Below, piece by piece: positions 1 through 14,034 of a stretch of DNA of 64,000 bases; the first letter of the stretch is position 1, and each line of letters opens with the position of its first letter. The translations under genes and the position numbers were made by a program. The DNA is taken from the NCBI RefSeq assembly GCF_018446385.1, contig NC_056002.1, forward strand, positions 12,844,894-12,908,893, written 5' to 3'. The stretch comes from Zingiber officinale. Its lineage: Eukaryota; Streptophyta; Magnoliopsida; Zingiberales; Zingiberaceae. The notes beneath the pieces are model-generated. The model saw only the letters and a program-made list of their open reading frames with translations, was not told where the DNA came from and made no database searches.

Positions 1-2395
1 CGGAAAAAAAAAAAGAAGAGATAGAACAATAGTGGAGAAAAGAAAAATAGTAAAAAAAAATTAGATTATCAGGAGAGTAAAATAGGGAATGCATTTTAAA
101 AAGCATGTCCTTTGATAAATACCAAAATAACATACGTCTTTTATAAATTAAAAAATTTAGGTAGTCCAATATTTTTAAAAAAAAAATAGCAAAAGCATTA
201 ATTGACTTCAATCTTAGGCATCCAGTGCCACTCAATCCGTCTCAGAAATGACAAGGACATAAAACGTCCGTAAAATCAAGTTGATCGTCCTTAACCCCTC
301 AAGATTAATCGGCGTAAATTAGAGATATATGATGTCAACTATAAAAAAAACAATTGAATGAATGAATAAATAAATAATAAGAAACATTAAATAGGCACAT
401 ACAGTCTGTTTCCTTGGTTCTATATTTTTTCCCCTTTTCATTTATTAGTTCAAAAACAAATATAATCAATCAATTCAGTAGGTCAAATCGAGAATTTGCT
501 AGGGTCAATCTAGTTCTTACTTTGTTTTAACCAATATAATCGCTCAAATTATCATATTTTTCCTTCACCCACGAGTCGACCTTCCAACATTATCATGTGC
601 ACAGGGCAACACTGATCTCCCTAATCCAACCCCAATTCCTCATTCCCTCAGCGGACATTTCATCAAGCATTTGATGGTCAGCAATCACAAAGAAACTGCC
701 ACCTTTGTCGATTATGGTGCTAAACACTAGTCTTCTCAATGGCGACGGAAGCCGTTCCATTCAAGGATAAGGGAGTGGAGAGCCTGTCGAAGCCACACAA
801 GCCATTCTGATGATAAACCACAAGAAAATGGATTTTCATATTATCATTCCATAAGTTTGGCGAATTTGTATTTTTGTTGTGCATTTTCACGAACAGAGGA
901 TGATCAAATAATCTCTTAAAAATTAGTTCCAATGGGAGGTTCAAACAGGGATAAAGAATCTTTCAAAGCAGCCTCTAAAAGTTCAGAAATATCCAAATCT
1001 ACTTGGAACAAAGGTTCAAATATTTTTTGCGGACCTTAATAATTAAAATAAATAGCACAGCAGTTTTGGAACGTCTATTTATTGTTTAGGGCTCCAGCCA
1101 CAACTACACTGAGAACAATAATAATTGGAGGTGTACGTTTCTTACCCTGAATTATCAATTCATGTACCTTTGAAATTCTCCATCCAACTCTTTCTGGAGG
1201 AGAGAAACAAGAAGAGAGATAAAGTACTATAGTATAAACCATTTCACTTTCTTAGCAAACTCATTAAATTCTCAAAGAAATTTAACCTGCTTACTCTATT
1301 TAGTATGCCCAATCTACCCCATCAAAATCACATACATTGTCGCATCTACCTAACATGGTTGACTCACTCAACTTGTCTAATTCCCCCAACTCTTCTAACA
1401 CTGCGCCTGACTAATTTATTCAATTGCTAGGCACAACCCAACTTAGCTTGGTCTGCACATTCCACTCAACATGGCCAAGTTAAGTTCAATTATCTCTAGG
1501 GATTGCAAATATCACATAATGTTATATTTAGGAGAGGTGATAGAAACATTTAGCAACTTAATTATGAAAATTGTGAAACGGAACCATTCATTCATTGTGA
1601 TCACCCTAAATTGTGCTAGCAAATATTGAAATCGAATAGACAGGGAATGAGCCAATGTAATTTCTTTCCATTCTACCCTACCAAACATAGCAATGGTCCA
1701 GCAACATCCAATTCAGAATTCAACCAAAACTTAAAGTGCATGTTCTTATCTGGAGAATTAACTACCTTTTATCGTTGCAAGCTGGGTTATACCATTAACC
1801 AAATGTTTCACAACTACAAGGATACAAAACTAATTTAAGAAATTAGAAACCTACTATTAACCATGTTAAGCTCAACAATCTTTAACAGAGATGAAACTAA
1901 TGGCTGCAAGGATATAAAACAATGTCATAGGAAATAGCAACAGGCTCACCTGTCCGTCAAACTATTATCGAACTGGCTAATAACATGCATTAGCTTACGG
2001 CCGTAGGCCTCCAATTGGAGCCGGAAACAAAAGAACGGGGTAATAGAGCTCATCAACATTCACTAATTAGAAGAGATGTGCCCTTATCTACAAAGGGGCA
2101 ATCAACAAAATTAAAGTTGTCTAGGCGGGTGCTATGTCAGGCAGGTTTCTGGCAGCTGCATCAACATCAGTCTCCGACTGATGGATTAAGATAACTTACA
2201 AATCAATGTCAATTTGATTGGATCAATGGTGGAAACTAGAAAGATTAGTGTTCACTAATGGAGGAACATGCAGTGAGGCTTCTACCTGCAGCGCCAGCAA
2301 TGGCACATTCAATCAAGAACATTATTTTACAATCTTCAAATTACCTGCACCAAATGAGACTTCACGGACCAGTCTGATAATAGTCTGGATCACAG
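1..2395. other. 3' flank of the REF6-like gene, no gene seen
   Basis: AT-rich non-coding sequence. Open frames here are short, have no recognisable domain and no splice-compatible partners. The part next to position 2396 must hold the 3' UTR of the minus-strand REF6-like gene; I could not fix its polyadenylation site. No transposon ends were recognised. Confidence 0.5.
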
Positions 2396-5300
2396 TCATC
2401 TTCGACACTTTTTTACAGAATGCCCTGTTTTCCGCTTGTGGCGGCTAAAATCCGACACAAAACGAAATGTCTGGCCACAATCAGGTTCAGAGCAGACATA
2501 AGGGCGATCCCCAGTATGAACCCGTATGTGTTCAGTTCGGGCCCATGGCCACTTGAAAGTCATCTTGCAGCCTTTCCATGGGCAGACCAATGGTCGGTCA
2601 TCAGTATGTACCTTCCTGTGCTGCACCAAATACTTGTGAGAGAAAAATTTCTTCCCACAACCTTTTACTGGGCAAATGTCTCGCTTGTGTAATGACAACT
2701 CATGATTTGTGGCAAAGCTCATGAAGCAGCCCTCAATATCACATGTGTATTGTTCATCCTCGTCATTGGTTGTAAGATTCATAGTTTGAGATTTTTTAGG
2801 TTTCCTCTTTGCGGATTGTTTATCACGCGTGTATTGGTCATCATCATCATCATCATCCTTGGTCGTAAGATTCACAGGTTGAGACTTTTTGGGTTTCCTC
2901 TTTCCAGATTGTTTGTCACATGTATATTGTTCATCCTCATCCTTGGTTGTAAGATTCACGGTTTCAGATTTTCTGGGTTTCCTCTTTGCAAATTGTTTCT
3001 TGACAGCCAATTTTTTCTTTAGATCTTCAGACTTGGATGGTCGTTTCCTGAGACAAGTGCTAGGACCTCCTGATTCAATTTTGGAACTCAATTTAAGCTG
3101 GCTAGTGCCTTCCTTCTGCCTCAACTGACTGCTTCTTAGAGTCCTTCCCAATGTTGATGCTGGAGTTTCAGATACATCTTCCATTTTTGGATTTCTCTCT
3201 ACCCTGGAGTATCTGGGTTTCTTAGATTTTGCCTTCATCATAGACTTCTTCCTCTTCTTTCCGGTCCTTTTTGCAGACAGATTGTCACCATTGCTTTTGG
3301 ATGATGCTTTGCTAGTATGATCTGTATCAGTCTCCACCAAAGGTTTCAGGTCAGGATCGAGAGAGAAAACCTCTTCAGTCTGCTCCTGGTCAAGAGTTTC
3401 ATTTTTGTAGGCTAAAAATGGATGAACTTGGTTTGACATCCAAACCTTCCCACACCACCTACCAGCAACAACTATTTTCTTCTGCCGGCCTGGACGTCTA
3501 GCACAAGCCTGTGATTTCACAGGGGAGTTACGAACAGAGTTGTAACCAAAGGCTTTGTATATGATTGGATTATATGGAACTTGCTTGTTGTAGAGAGGTG
3601 ATTTGCTGAGGCTTGCAGTATAGTAGAGGTTGATTCCCAATTTCACAGTCCAATCGCTATTCAAAGGCATGATTTCTTCATCATCTAGGGCTGTTTTTAT
3701 TTTTGTTTGGTCTTCTTTGTCAGCCTCCCTGAATTTAACATCCTTCCAAACATAGTCAATTCCTAATTCTTTTGCCAGCAACTTTGCTTCTGATTCTATT
3801 TTGGGATAAACTGCATTTATCATTACAAGCAAATCACTTTACAATCTCTACAGATAGCTTTAGAGTATGTGCATAAAGAAAAACAAATAAAACACAATTA
3901 TCACTTGACCAGAATCGAGTATATGTTCATGCAGTTTTAAGCTTACTCTTGATAGCAAACATGTACTTCAGGTTACAGGATTCAAATTGTATGCCCACAC
4001 TCAGGTATCATGAAAGCTACAGCTCACAGGATTCTTGAAAGAGAATTATTGTCCATTGCAACACATTAGATAGGTTACAGTCAACATAGATTACAGCTGA
4101 ATTAGGTAATGGCCCCCACCCACCCACTCCACACACACAACTTTATGACCACCATACAAGCAGCAATAAAAGAACAAGATTTATGTTTGAAGAAGATTTA
4201 ATTCTTACAGATGCATAGAGCAGAAAACATTGGAATGACAGAGTAATTATTTATTTAGTACATGTTTAATAGAATAGAGCTTCTAGCTATCACCCTAATA
4301 ATGAGCAGCTGTTAGTAGATGCAGCAAACAAGATTTAAAACAAAATAAAAAAGGCAAATTACAAAGATATCAACAACATTCTTCGACAGTAGGAAGATCA
4401 ATAAATGCACAGTTGTTCCTGGAGGTAGTGAGTTGGTTTCCATTACTTAGGTTATCCCTGGTCACGTGTATCGTACATATGCATAAAAATGATAACAAGG
4501 ATATTTAATTCCTTCCTACCTATTTGAAGGAATATTGTTTCTAACTATCACTATCATAATAAGCAACTGGTAATTAGTTTCCGCAGACAAAACTGCTAAA
4601 CAAAATGAAGAAACCAAATTACGAATAAGTCTACAACAATCTGCAACAGTAGGAATATCAAGAAATGAACTGTTGCTCCTCATCATAATGAGGTGGTTTA
4701 CATTAGTAAGACTATCCCCTCAATTAGTCACATGTAACAAACAAACTAGCACAATAACATCCAATGTTAGCTCAAAAATGTTGAGCAGAAAAATGAAAAA
4801 AAGTTCCTATTAAGAAAGCCAATGTATCTGATAATAAAACTACACCATGCTCAACAGCAATCCTGGTTTGTAGTTTGCCAATGTGAAATGGAAATGAAGC
4901 ACACTTTCTTACACATTAACACAGTCATCTTCTAGCACTTGTGTGGCTTCAGAAAGTTGTCTAAATCTTAAATTGAACAGCAACATACATAAGTTTCTAT
5001 TTTTGTCAGTTTGAAATGGAAATGAAACAGGTTCTCTTATACATAAGCAATCATGTTCCAATACCTACAGCAGATCTTCAAACTGGTTTCAGTTTTCTGC
5101 TTCAAGTTTCAAGGAAACAGCGTCCAGTTTTCTGTTTCAGTTCACAAAAAATAATAATTTGAATCTCTGAGTTCTTCATTACTATATGGGAAGGTTGTTA
5201 TATACGAAATAAGTATACAACTCTTAGCAGACCGAATATGAGACAAAACATGAATCTTTGGAAATTTATATAAAAGTTAAGGAAAAAGCAACTCCTACAC

Positions 5301-8300
5301 CAAACTCCCCACAAAGCTGCATCTCTAAGGGAAAGGAGCAAACACAGAGATACAAACACCAAGGAATACTATAAGGATAAATGGGGAAAGAAATAGAAAT
5401 AATACAAAGAAATGATATTTTAGTATAAGAGTAAAAAATAATACAACATAAAATAACAGAAATGCACGATCACCTAATTCAGATATTTTAGGACAAGAGT
5501 GAAAAATAATACAACATAAAATAGCCTTTCAACAGAAATGCACGATCACATAATTCAGAACATCACCTGGATGACATAGAAGCATCATATGCACCCCACC
5601 TACTGGCTGCAGACGTTTTTCAACTTCTGCAGCGTGCTCAAGACAGAATACATGCATTCTAGAAGAATCCTTGTCAGATCCTTGCATGGTTGGCATACAG
5701 AATGACAATTTTGGATCAAAATTCCTCATTTCTGAATGTATCCCAGCCTTAAATCCTGGCACAGTTGGGTTGCCACAAATATCACGTTTGACAGAAATAT
5801 TTGATGAAATAGATGTTTGATTTCCCATTCTCAATATGCTGTAGTAATTTCCAGTAGTCACGATCTTCTCACAAACACCATATAATTTCTTGCAACTCAC
5901 ATCTCTAGGTTCCCCCTTGAGCCATACAGTATCATTATCCTCTGAATCAGATGTATTCACTATGTCCCCTGTTTCTGATTGACTTGGACTAGATAACTCT
6001 GGTTTTAGATGGCTTTTGCCATCCACAAAACAATTGGTTTTCCCATCTAAATTATATGAAACACCCTCAGATTGAGGACTTTGAGCTGATGTAGCAATTT
6101 GACAGTCTGATCCTGCCAAACACAAGTCCAACTCACATGCAGCCTCCTTCGAGAAGAGATTTTGGAGTGCAACAGCAGTTTCAGAGTAATGATTGCCATT
6201 ACATGGTGTTGAATCTTCCACGACATTTTTGTCATCATCTTGCACACCATCTTCGATGTCGGATGTATCAGCATAAACAGAAGCTAAAAGATCAAGTGCA
6301 GAAGTATCTCTCGGACATGTAACATCAGAAAACATATCCACACTCTGGTCTGAACCCTGAGCTGAATAAAGGTAACAGCAAAATCAGTTATCATTTAATC
6401 AGTTGGCAGAGTAAATTTCCACAACAGGTGAAGAATGTAATGAATAAAAATAGATAAATAGTTCAGTCAGGGAGCCTATTTCCAGTAAGTGAGATGCAGA
6501 AAGAATGATAAGATATATTTCATTTGACCAAAGAAAAACGCATTAATCTTTTAGTACCAAAAAATCAATATCTAAGCTTTGTACAATGAAGATTTGTTAG
6601 AGTAACACATAACCCAAAATCTACAAAAATGTGAAAAGGACCAATATGGATCAAGTGCAAATAAACCACAAGCAAGAAATAATGATTAACAAAGAATAAC
6701 AAAAGGTACATACTTGAACTGATTTCAAAGATTAGATTGGATAACAAGTAAATCCAAAAGTTTATTGTTAAAGTTCTCCAATCTTAGACCAATATTCTAT
6801 ATTCAAAAGGGAAGTTATACATCTCCAAGATTTTAATGTTTTGTTTGACCAAACAACCCATCTCCAGCATAAACATCCTTCGACCACATTAACATATCAA
6901 AGAACAAGCATTAGATGAACTAGTAGCTATTTTTCTCATGAACATTGAGCAACATTAAACAAAATTTAAAGCAAATTTACTAACAAACAATAAGTTTCAA
7001 GGTTTTCCATCAAGATATCCAAAAAACACATTTATAGCAACAACCTTCAAATATTAAAATCTTGAGGTTGCCTATGATTCATTAGAAAGTCAGGAAGCAC
7101 ATAATATGGTGGAATCTGTCAAATATTAAAACTGCTATATGTTTGATTAAGAATTTAGCAAGCAGCTCTTAACATTCTCAAACACAGTTTTCATAGTTCA
7201 TCTTATAGTATCAGTTACAATAAAAGGTCCTCGAGAATACAAGACTCAGTAAGCAAAGCATCTCTATACTATTAATGTCTGAGAGGAGAAAGGAGAGTTT
7301 TCTTTCTAGAACGATCACATTTTTAAACTTAAGCAAATTTAAGTAGAACAAAAAAAATGAAGTTTTAAATTCATTAAAAATGAACAAGAAAATTATTCTG
7401 ATGAGACTTTGCAAAATTGAAATACCATCTTACCAATGTCGGCAACCAAATTGTTTCCATTTGACTTCCAATTTGTATTTGTATTTACACCAGTAACTTC
7501 TCCAGAACCAATAGCATGATCCTTAAGGAAATCACAATCAGCAGAAATTAGATATTTGGCTGCCGACTCTCTTGGTTGAATGATAGCCACACAAGCAAAG
7601 CTCAAAATTCCACATGTTACACATGACAACAATCCTTGATCCAGCAAACCATTAGCTTGTATTGTCCCTTCTTTTTCACCTTCCAAATTTTGTAAAACAG
7701 AGGTTGAGGAGAGGACACAAGGACTAGCATGTTCATCAGATGTACTAGATGAAATCATTTTATCGCTTTCTACAGATGAATTTCCTCCATATGAAAATAA
7801 CCCATTGAAATTTCTAATTCTTGAATTCCATCCAGGACCAACATCACTAGAAGGAACAAGTCGTGATGCATCTACAGCCTCTTGATGACTGCACAGACCA
7901 AGTGATAATCTAGGCTTTACCTTGACTTGAGACCTGACCAGTGAATTTGAATAGAAAGAACATTCAGATGCATTCTGTGGAAGAACTACGCAGGATGTTC
8001 CAGCATCCTGAAGAATATCAAGGAGGCGATTATTTTGAATCACACTTTGAACAAATGCATTTTTGACCACCTCTTCTCCTTCTCCTTTCATCTTATCTTT
8101 TAGCCTAGAACTTCGTGGTTCGCTTCCATCGCCTATGGGCATCCTATAAAGAAAAAAGGCGATCATTCTACATAAGAATTATGCATCTGAAACATAAATT
8201 CATCTGTAGAAAAACAATTCTTCTAAAATCATCATAGTACAAATAATTTTAGGCATTCATAGCTGCCAGCCCACCACAATGAAAATTAAATCTACTGCAT

Positions 8301-11300
8301 TCACATTTATCAAACTAAAAATAAATAAATAGTGCATTTCATAACCAAAGAAGTTATGACCTCATATTCCTTTATTGAAACATAAACTGTGGAATAAAAA
8401 AAGATTCTGTGAAATGGAAGCCCAACTGAAAACCTAGGTAGTTATGCCATCACAGTTCATTCTAAATATTTATTGAAAAAATAAAATAAAATAAGAAGGC
8501 ATAATTTTTATATACACAAAGAAATACAATATTAGAAACTAAAGGCATAGGGGTAAGCCACACTGAGAACATACAAATGGATATAATGTAAGAAGTTTGC
8601 TTGAATAAAGGGGAAAAAAAGAAGGTAGAGATGCATTTAACACATTATTCATCAAGAATATATTTATGTTATCAGAAAGCAAACAAATAGTTATCATGAT
8701 TCACAAGAATACTTATAACTCATGTAATTTCCAAAACATTTTAATTTTTCTCTTTTACACCTTAGGAATGAGAAAAGAATATGATGTCTCACAAAAGAAA
8801 TGCTCATGTCAACCATAAATGGTGCATCAATACAAGGCAGTGCATATGCCACAACATAAACCACATGAACTAACACCAAACAGAAAAACTTGTGTAGGGA
8901 CTACAGTCAAGGACTCATATGAACCATCAGTATAGGTGGTTGCATGCATTGTTGCCTAGAAGAATAGCCATTCCCATAATTGCAATATATAGCTGAGCTT
9001 TAGATTAGTAACAGTAAATTTTTCATAGTAATTCTGACATATATCCTCTTCGTATTAGCTTTACAATATGCAATTAGTTCTATATATAAATCAAGCAACT
9101 CATAGGTTCAATCATCATGTGCTTTAAATATGCTCATTTTAAACCCCTTTGAAAATCATTAATACCATAGCCTTATAGATAGAATGATAGATAAGAGACT
9201 GGGCTCTCAAAAAATCTCAATATTTATTTTATACTTAAGATCCTTGTATAATGGAAATTTGGAATACAGAGCAAATAGCTCTTCAGCGAGAATTGAAAAT
9301 GTGACAACAATATGTCAAACATATTTAACTAGCAAGCCTAAAGTAGCAGTGTGTCCAATTCAACTCACCATATGTACTCCATTATCCATATATTGAGAAG
9401 GTCTTGTGTTCAATCATTGGAATTCTAGTATGCATTTGAGATTAGAGCCATATGATAGAAAAGGAACAAACACTGACCCGGAAAACCCTGGAACTAGTAG
9501 ATCATTCCTTGAAAGAAGAGTTGGCGTAGAGGAAGAAAGGCAGGTGTGAGAGATATTGAAAGAACAGAGAAAACAAACTACACAATTCCAAGTAATACTA
9601 TTTTACTAGCGATCAACACACTGCAATAAGTGTGTGCCCTTGAGAAACAAGTTTATTGTCCAAACATGTATTGATCTCCTTTTAGTCCCTTTATTACTTC
9701 TGACCTCCATGACTACCAACTACTGATCCCCTTCGGGTCCCTTTACCTACTTGCAAAGCAAACTTATGCAAAAGATAATCATACAAGAAAGTGATACACA
9801 CTAACAGAAAGATAATATACAAATAAAGCAACAGGCAAACCTTCTGCTTGATGATATTGCAAGTGCATATAGCAATTGATAATGAGACACCATAGGAGGA
9901 TAGTTTATTGAAGCCCTCCTCACTGCAGCTTCTTTGGCAAATCTCAACCATTCAGGAGTAGCTATATTTGCTGCTTCGCCACAATTGAATCCTACAATGA
10001 CAAAAGAAGACATCATTCTAATAAATGCAATAACGATGTCTTGGTATGAAAATTTCCACATATGATATGGCAAATCAAGTTTAAGAATCTTGGATATGCA
10101 TATCAGACCACATATCAAGGCTTCAAAGATTAGGAAATACCAAGATGATGATACAGCTAAGTTACCTTATGCAATCAAAAGTGTATTTTAGATTATCATA
10201 ACAAAAATTGTTCAATCAAACTTTTAAGACAACTTTCATGACAATCAATTGCACTGGCTAATTTTTCACTAGTTCCATTGAACACAAATTGCTGATCACA
10301 ATATGTAATGTTTGCAGCATAGTTTGGTCTCCAACACTAACTATGATTATATATTTGAAAGAAACAAAATTTAGAGCCTTGAAAAATGTGAAGTGTGTCA
10401 AACAAGAAAAAAAAATTGATTTAGACTCCATACAATACAACATACATGAATCCTGTCATAAACTGTCCAATTAAGATGCTAGAATTGAGAAAGGTTAAAA
10501 GAATCCAATACGTTTAACCTATGCAGGCACAGAAGGTACATGTGCTACTTATATTTGCAAGATAGAAGAAAATTGTCTAAATGAATTTATAGGCTATTTT
10601 TACTAGGTGTGGCCTAAAACAAAGGATAAGGATTCAAAAAGTCTCACCCTTATCCTAATTCCTAGCTAGTTCAGGTCACGTTTGAAGATACTATGACTAA
10701 GCCCGTGAAACAAGGCATGCCTGGAACAGAGTGTTCATTCACCAAAGGTCAGTGGTTTATCGCCCACATAGTTGGCATATCTCACAAATATAATTTGAGC
10801 GTTACCTGATCCTGTTTTTCGTCTATCAGTATAGAGTCACCTATTCGGCAGAAATAATTATTCATAATAAGGTCATCACGATGAAGAAAATAATGGTTTA
10901 CCATGGCTGAACCCAGAATGATAAGCCCCAGGAAAAGTGACAACAAAATCACCAGCATTCTGAACCAACCTAATTTAATAAACACAGTTTTAAAACGTTA
11001 GTAAATAATAGATAAAATACCAAAATCACTATGTTTTAAATTATCACCTGCAACATGGGATTCCTGCTCCAACAAGTACTTCAGGAGACATAACTGTGGT
11101 CTTCTCACCCAGGATTGCATAAGTCACTGTCATCATCTTAGCCGTATTAGCACAAGGTTTGGCAAGCAATTAGTTGAATCCATAGAATTGAGTGGATAAA
11201 AACAAAATAAATTATGAAACAGGTTCTAAAGAGGCAAAACCCACACAGTCTTCTATGCAAAAAACTTCCTGTGTTGCATAAATTGGTTCGTTTTTAGAAT

Positions 11301-12484
11301 TCCAAACGTATGCAGGACTACCTAATCAAGTTACCAACATGCTTTTTCCATTTTGTGCAATGATTAATAAGCTAATGTTCCTCAATGTGTATCAGTATAA
11401 GGTACAGTGATTCTAAAACGATCTACAATCTTAATCCTTAGTTTCCCATGAAAACCTACCCTATGTTTAGTGAAGACTGAAGATCTTTAAGGAAAGCATT
11501 ACAAGGCTAAGATAGAATATCAATTAAGTAGATAGAAGTAAGAAATGTAGGATAAATATGCATGTCAAGGCAGACAAACCCACCGAGCGGATTCACCTCC
11601 CCTCCATAGCCATGCACACGAACGACCTCCTCGAATGCGAGCCTAGCATCCCTCGGCACTCCGTACCAGGTCTTGCCCGCGCCCATATGCAGGTAATTCA
11701 AGCTGTGCAGCTCATGGTCTTCAACATGCCAAGCAAACCAACTGAACAACATTGCTGCGTAGACCATTGGGGATGTCACCCCGGGGATCTCCTCCTTCAT
11801 AAACCGCAGCAGCGATCCCTTACCTCGCGACACTCCCCGCATGTTCCATGTAGACTCCCCCACATTAGCCGGAGCGTCCTCACGCCAGCGCCGGGTGGAA
11901 GGGGCCAGCAGCGGAAACCCTGATCCAGGCATGTCGTTGGCATACTCCACCGCAAAGGGCTTGTCAGCGGAGGCTCGCCAGAACAGGGTCTCAATCTCGA
12001 GCGGGGAGAGAGCCTCCGAAGAGGCAGCCTTGCGGCCGGCTGATCGACGGAGGTGGGAGCGCTCGAGTTGCCTGGCCTTGGCCTCGAACTGCTGGAGCGT
12101 GTACCGCTCGCCGCTCTGCCAGACGGGCTTCTGCACGGGGCGGGGGCGGCGGGGGCAGAACCCTACCTGCTGTTGCCGCGTGGTGAAGGAGGACGACTTC
12201 CGGCCGCCGCTCCCCGAGAGGTTGCGGGAGGCGAAGGAGCGGTTGAGGTTGGTCACGGCCGTCTTCTTAGGGGCGGGCGGGAAGGGAGGCACGATCTTGC
12301 AGATGCCGTACGAGGAAGCCTCCCTCTCAATCCTGAGGATGTACGCGATGGGGTCGACGAACTCCTGCTCGGTGGGGTGGAACTCCGGCGCCAATGGGAG
12401 CCCTTTGAGCCACGGAGGGACCTCCAGCGGCAGTGGCTCCTGCGCCACCACTCCCGGTGCGGCCGACGACACCGCAGACGCCAT
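2396..12484 (-). CDS. REF6: REF6-type JmjC histone H3K27 demethylase with C-terminal C2H2 zinc fingers
   Basis: Seven exons (12484-11584, 11126-11048, 10969-10902, 9991-9841, 8143-7434, 6361-5567, 3810-2396) join in frame across GT-AG introns into 1372 aa, close to Arabidopsis REF6 (about 1360). JmjN lies near residues 22-63 (EFHPTEQEFVDPIAYI). JmjC spans about 200-365: the HxE iron ligands sit in FSWFAWHVEDHELHSLNYLH near 255 and the second histidine in GAYHSGFSHG near 350. Exon 5 carries the cysteine-rich CVTCGILSFACVAIIQPRE segment. The protein ends in four C2H2 fingers closing with FRFVSDFSRHKRKTGHSVKK. The family removes H3K27me2/3 in the nucleus, and its fingers read a CTCTGYTY-type DNA motif. 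REF6 is preferred over ELF6 because of the TRQQQVGFCP and RPVQKPVWQSGE segments. The ATG at 12484 is followed at once by the conserved PWLKGLPLAPEF start. Exon 1 is strikingly GC-rich. Oddity: a three-copy repeat just before finger 1. Confidence 0.95.
2738..2998 (-). repeat. Three-copy in-frame tandem repeat in the REF6-like coding sequence
   Basis: Three units of 28, 31 and 28 residues (2998-2915, 2914-2822, 2821-2738) share the plan KQ-x2-KRKP-K/R-KS-x3-NLTT-K/N-D followed by an acidic run and QYT-C/R-D. The QYTCD tail is also the first strand of zinc finger 1, so the duplication copied part of the finger into the linker. The middle unit has an expanded aspartate run (GAT codons) and has lost the cysteine (QYTRD). 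All lengths are multiples of three. Confidence 0.9.
4279..4738. repeat. Diverged direct duplication inside REF6-like intron 6
   Basis: About 4279-4470 and 4537-4738 align over roughly 200 bp, sharing phrases such as CAACAGTAGGAA, ATCAA-AAATG and GTTGCTCCT in the same order. Intron 6 (3811-5566) is otherwise AT-rich with no coding sign. Confidence 0.6.
5418..5560. repeat. Tandem duplication just inside the intron 6 donor of the REF6-like gene
   Basis: Two adjacent copies of about 70 bp share TATTTTAG, AAAAATAATACAACATAAAAT and AGAAATGCACGATCAC. The exon-proximal copy ends beside the true donor at 5566/5565. The distal copy keeps an AG/GTGATC word that could act as a decoy donor. Confidence 0.65.
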
Positions 12485-14034
12485 TAGTGACGCAGAAGGC
12501 GCTTCCCCATTCCTAAACAGAGGAGAGAGTGGAAGGGTTTTGGATCGAGGGAGAGGAGAGGTAATGCGATAAATTTTTATTAAATTTTATTAATAAAAAC
12601 AATTTATATTTCACCTATTTCCTACTTATTTTCTTATTTTTTTTTAAAAAAAAAAAGGCTTGCCTCTTTACCTTGGTATTTGACTATTTTCAGATGTCAA
12701 TCATTATTAGACCAAAGTGGAGCCGCCGTCTTTTATATAGGTCTAAAATCTGTTAGACACAAGCTCGGTTCGAGTAGCGGTGCAATGTCTATTTTACCCT
12801 TTGGAATATATTTATAGCCATATGTTCTATTCTTATATCAGGAGTAAATTATGATTTCATGTTTTTTTAATCATAACAAAAAAATAAATAAATAGCACAT
12901 TTTTTATTCCTTTCAATTAAATTTATCCATTTATCAGTAATTTGAGAAGTTTAGATTACCCCTCGCATTTTTTTTATTTTTCAAAATAGACCTCAAACTT
13001 CTCACGTGATCAAAGACCATTAAATTTCGAGAATTTAAGTACATTTTAAAAAATAAAGTAAACTGTGGAGACCAAAGTGAAATATTCTTTTAATAATGCT
13101 GGCAGATGAGTTAGGTCGTGTCCATTGAAATGATAGGCATACATTAGATAGAATCTTTCCTTTTATTGATATGAAAAAGTTGCCTTTTTTAATTCTCATT
13201 TTACCATTTGTAGATTTTTTTATTGCTTTTTTCCTCCAAAAATTATATTAGGCGATGGTTAAATGGGCCTTTTGGGCCTAACTAAATTTGCCTGGGCTTA
13301 TACATCTATCTTTGAGACAATATTTTGTAAGATTAGATTTAAAAGTTTTAGTTAAGGATATTATATTTTTATATAATTATTCAGGTCATAATTAAAATAG
13401 CTCTCCAAAAGAGAACCATATATTGAAAAAATTAGAATAATTTTATATTTTAGCTGAAATAATTATAATAATTTTAAAATAAAGATCTTTTACATTTTTT
13501 CAATATAAAATACATTTTAATGATAACAAAAATAAGTGTTAAGTTTTAATTTTTACTCAATTTTTTCATGTGGTGCTAATTATATCACCTGTTTGCCCTT
13601 GAATTACAGGTCCGGTCATTAATGGAAAGCTGCCAAAGTAATAAATAAGCCTTTAATAAAAGCAGTGAAATTTCGGCCCGTTGAGTAGCATCAATAAAAT
13701 CCGTGCTTGCTCCACTTTAAACCAAAATGGTTTAATTTATTTTTTTATTTATAAAAATATGTTTATTTCTCATGAATTATTTAAATATTCAGAATCCAAA
13801 ATAAAATCCTTGATCACTAAAAAATATGTATGTTGAAACGCAAATGAAATCACATATAAATTATCAAATTATAATAATTTTAAAATGTTGAATTGGAGCA
13901 ATTTGAGAGACATTAAAAATTGTCAGAAGTATGACGTAAAAACAGAAGGTCCGGTACAAGATTTAGGCTGGTTTTGGTCTTAAAATAAAAATTATTTTTT
14001 GAAATCTATAAAATGCCATTGGGCTTCGATTTCC
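12485..14034. other. Shared promoter region between divergent REF6-like and KCR-like genes
   Basis: About 1.55 kb of AT-rich non-coding DNA separates the two start codons. The bases beside 12484 form a GC-rich leader of the REF6-like gene. No TATA box at a convincing distance from either start was found. TATAAAA near 14007 is too close to the KCR-like ATG to be its core promoter. Confidence 0.45.

Noticed and set aside
720-944. Minus-strand 74-codon open frame
   Set aside because: No domain, no splice-compatible neighbours, start lacks an ATG, and the region is otherwise non-coding.
11558-12572. Several long plus-strand open frames opposite the REF6-like first exon
   Set aside because: They lie antisense to a well-supported exon; the high GC content leaves all frames open and none has a known domain.
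14007-14013. TATAAAA as core promoter of the KCR-like gene
   Set aside because: Only about 25 bp from the ATG, which would leave almost no 5' UTR.
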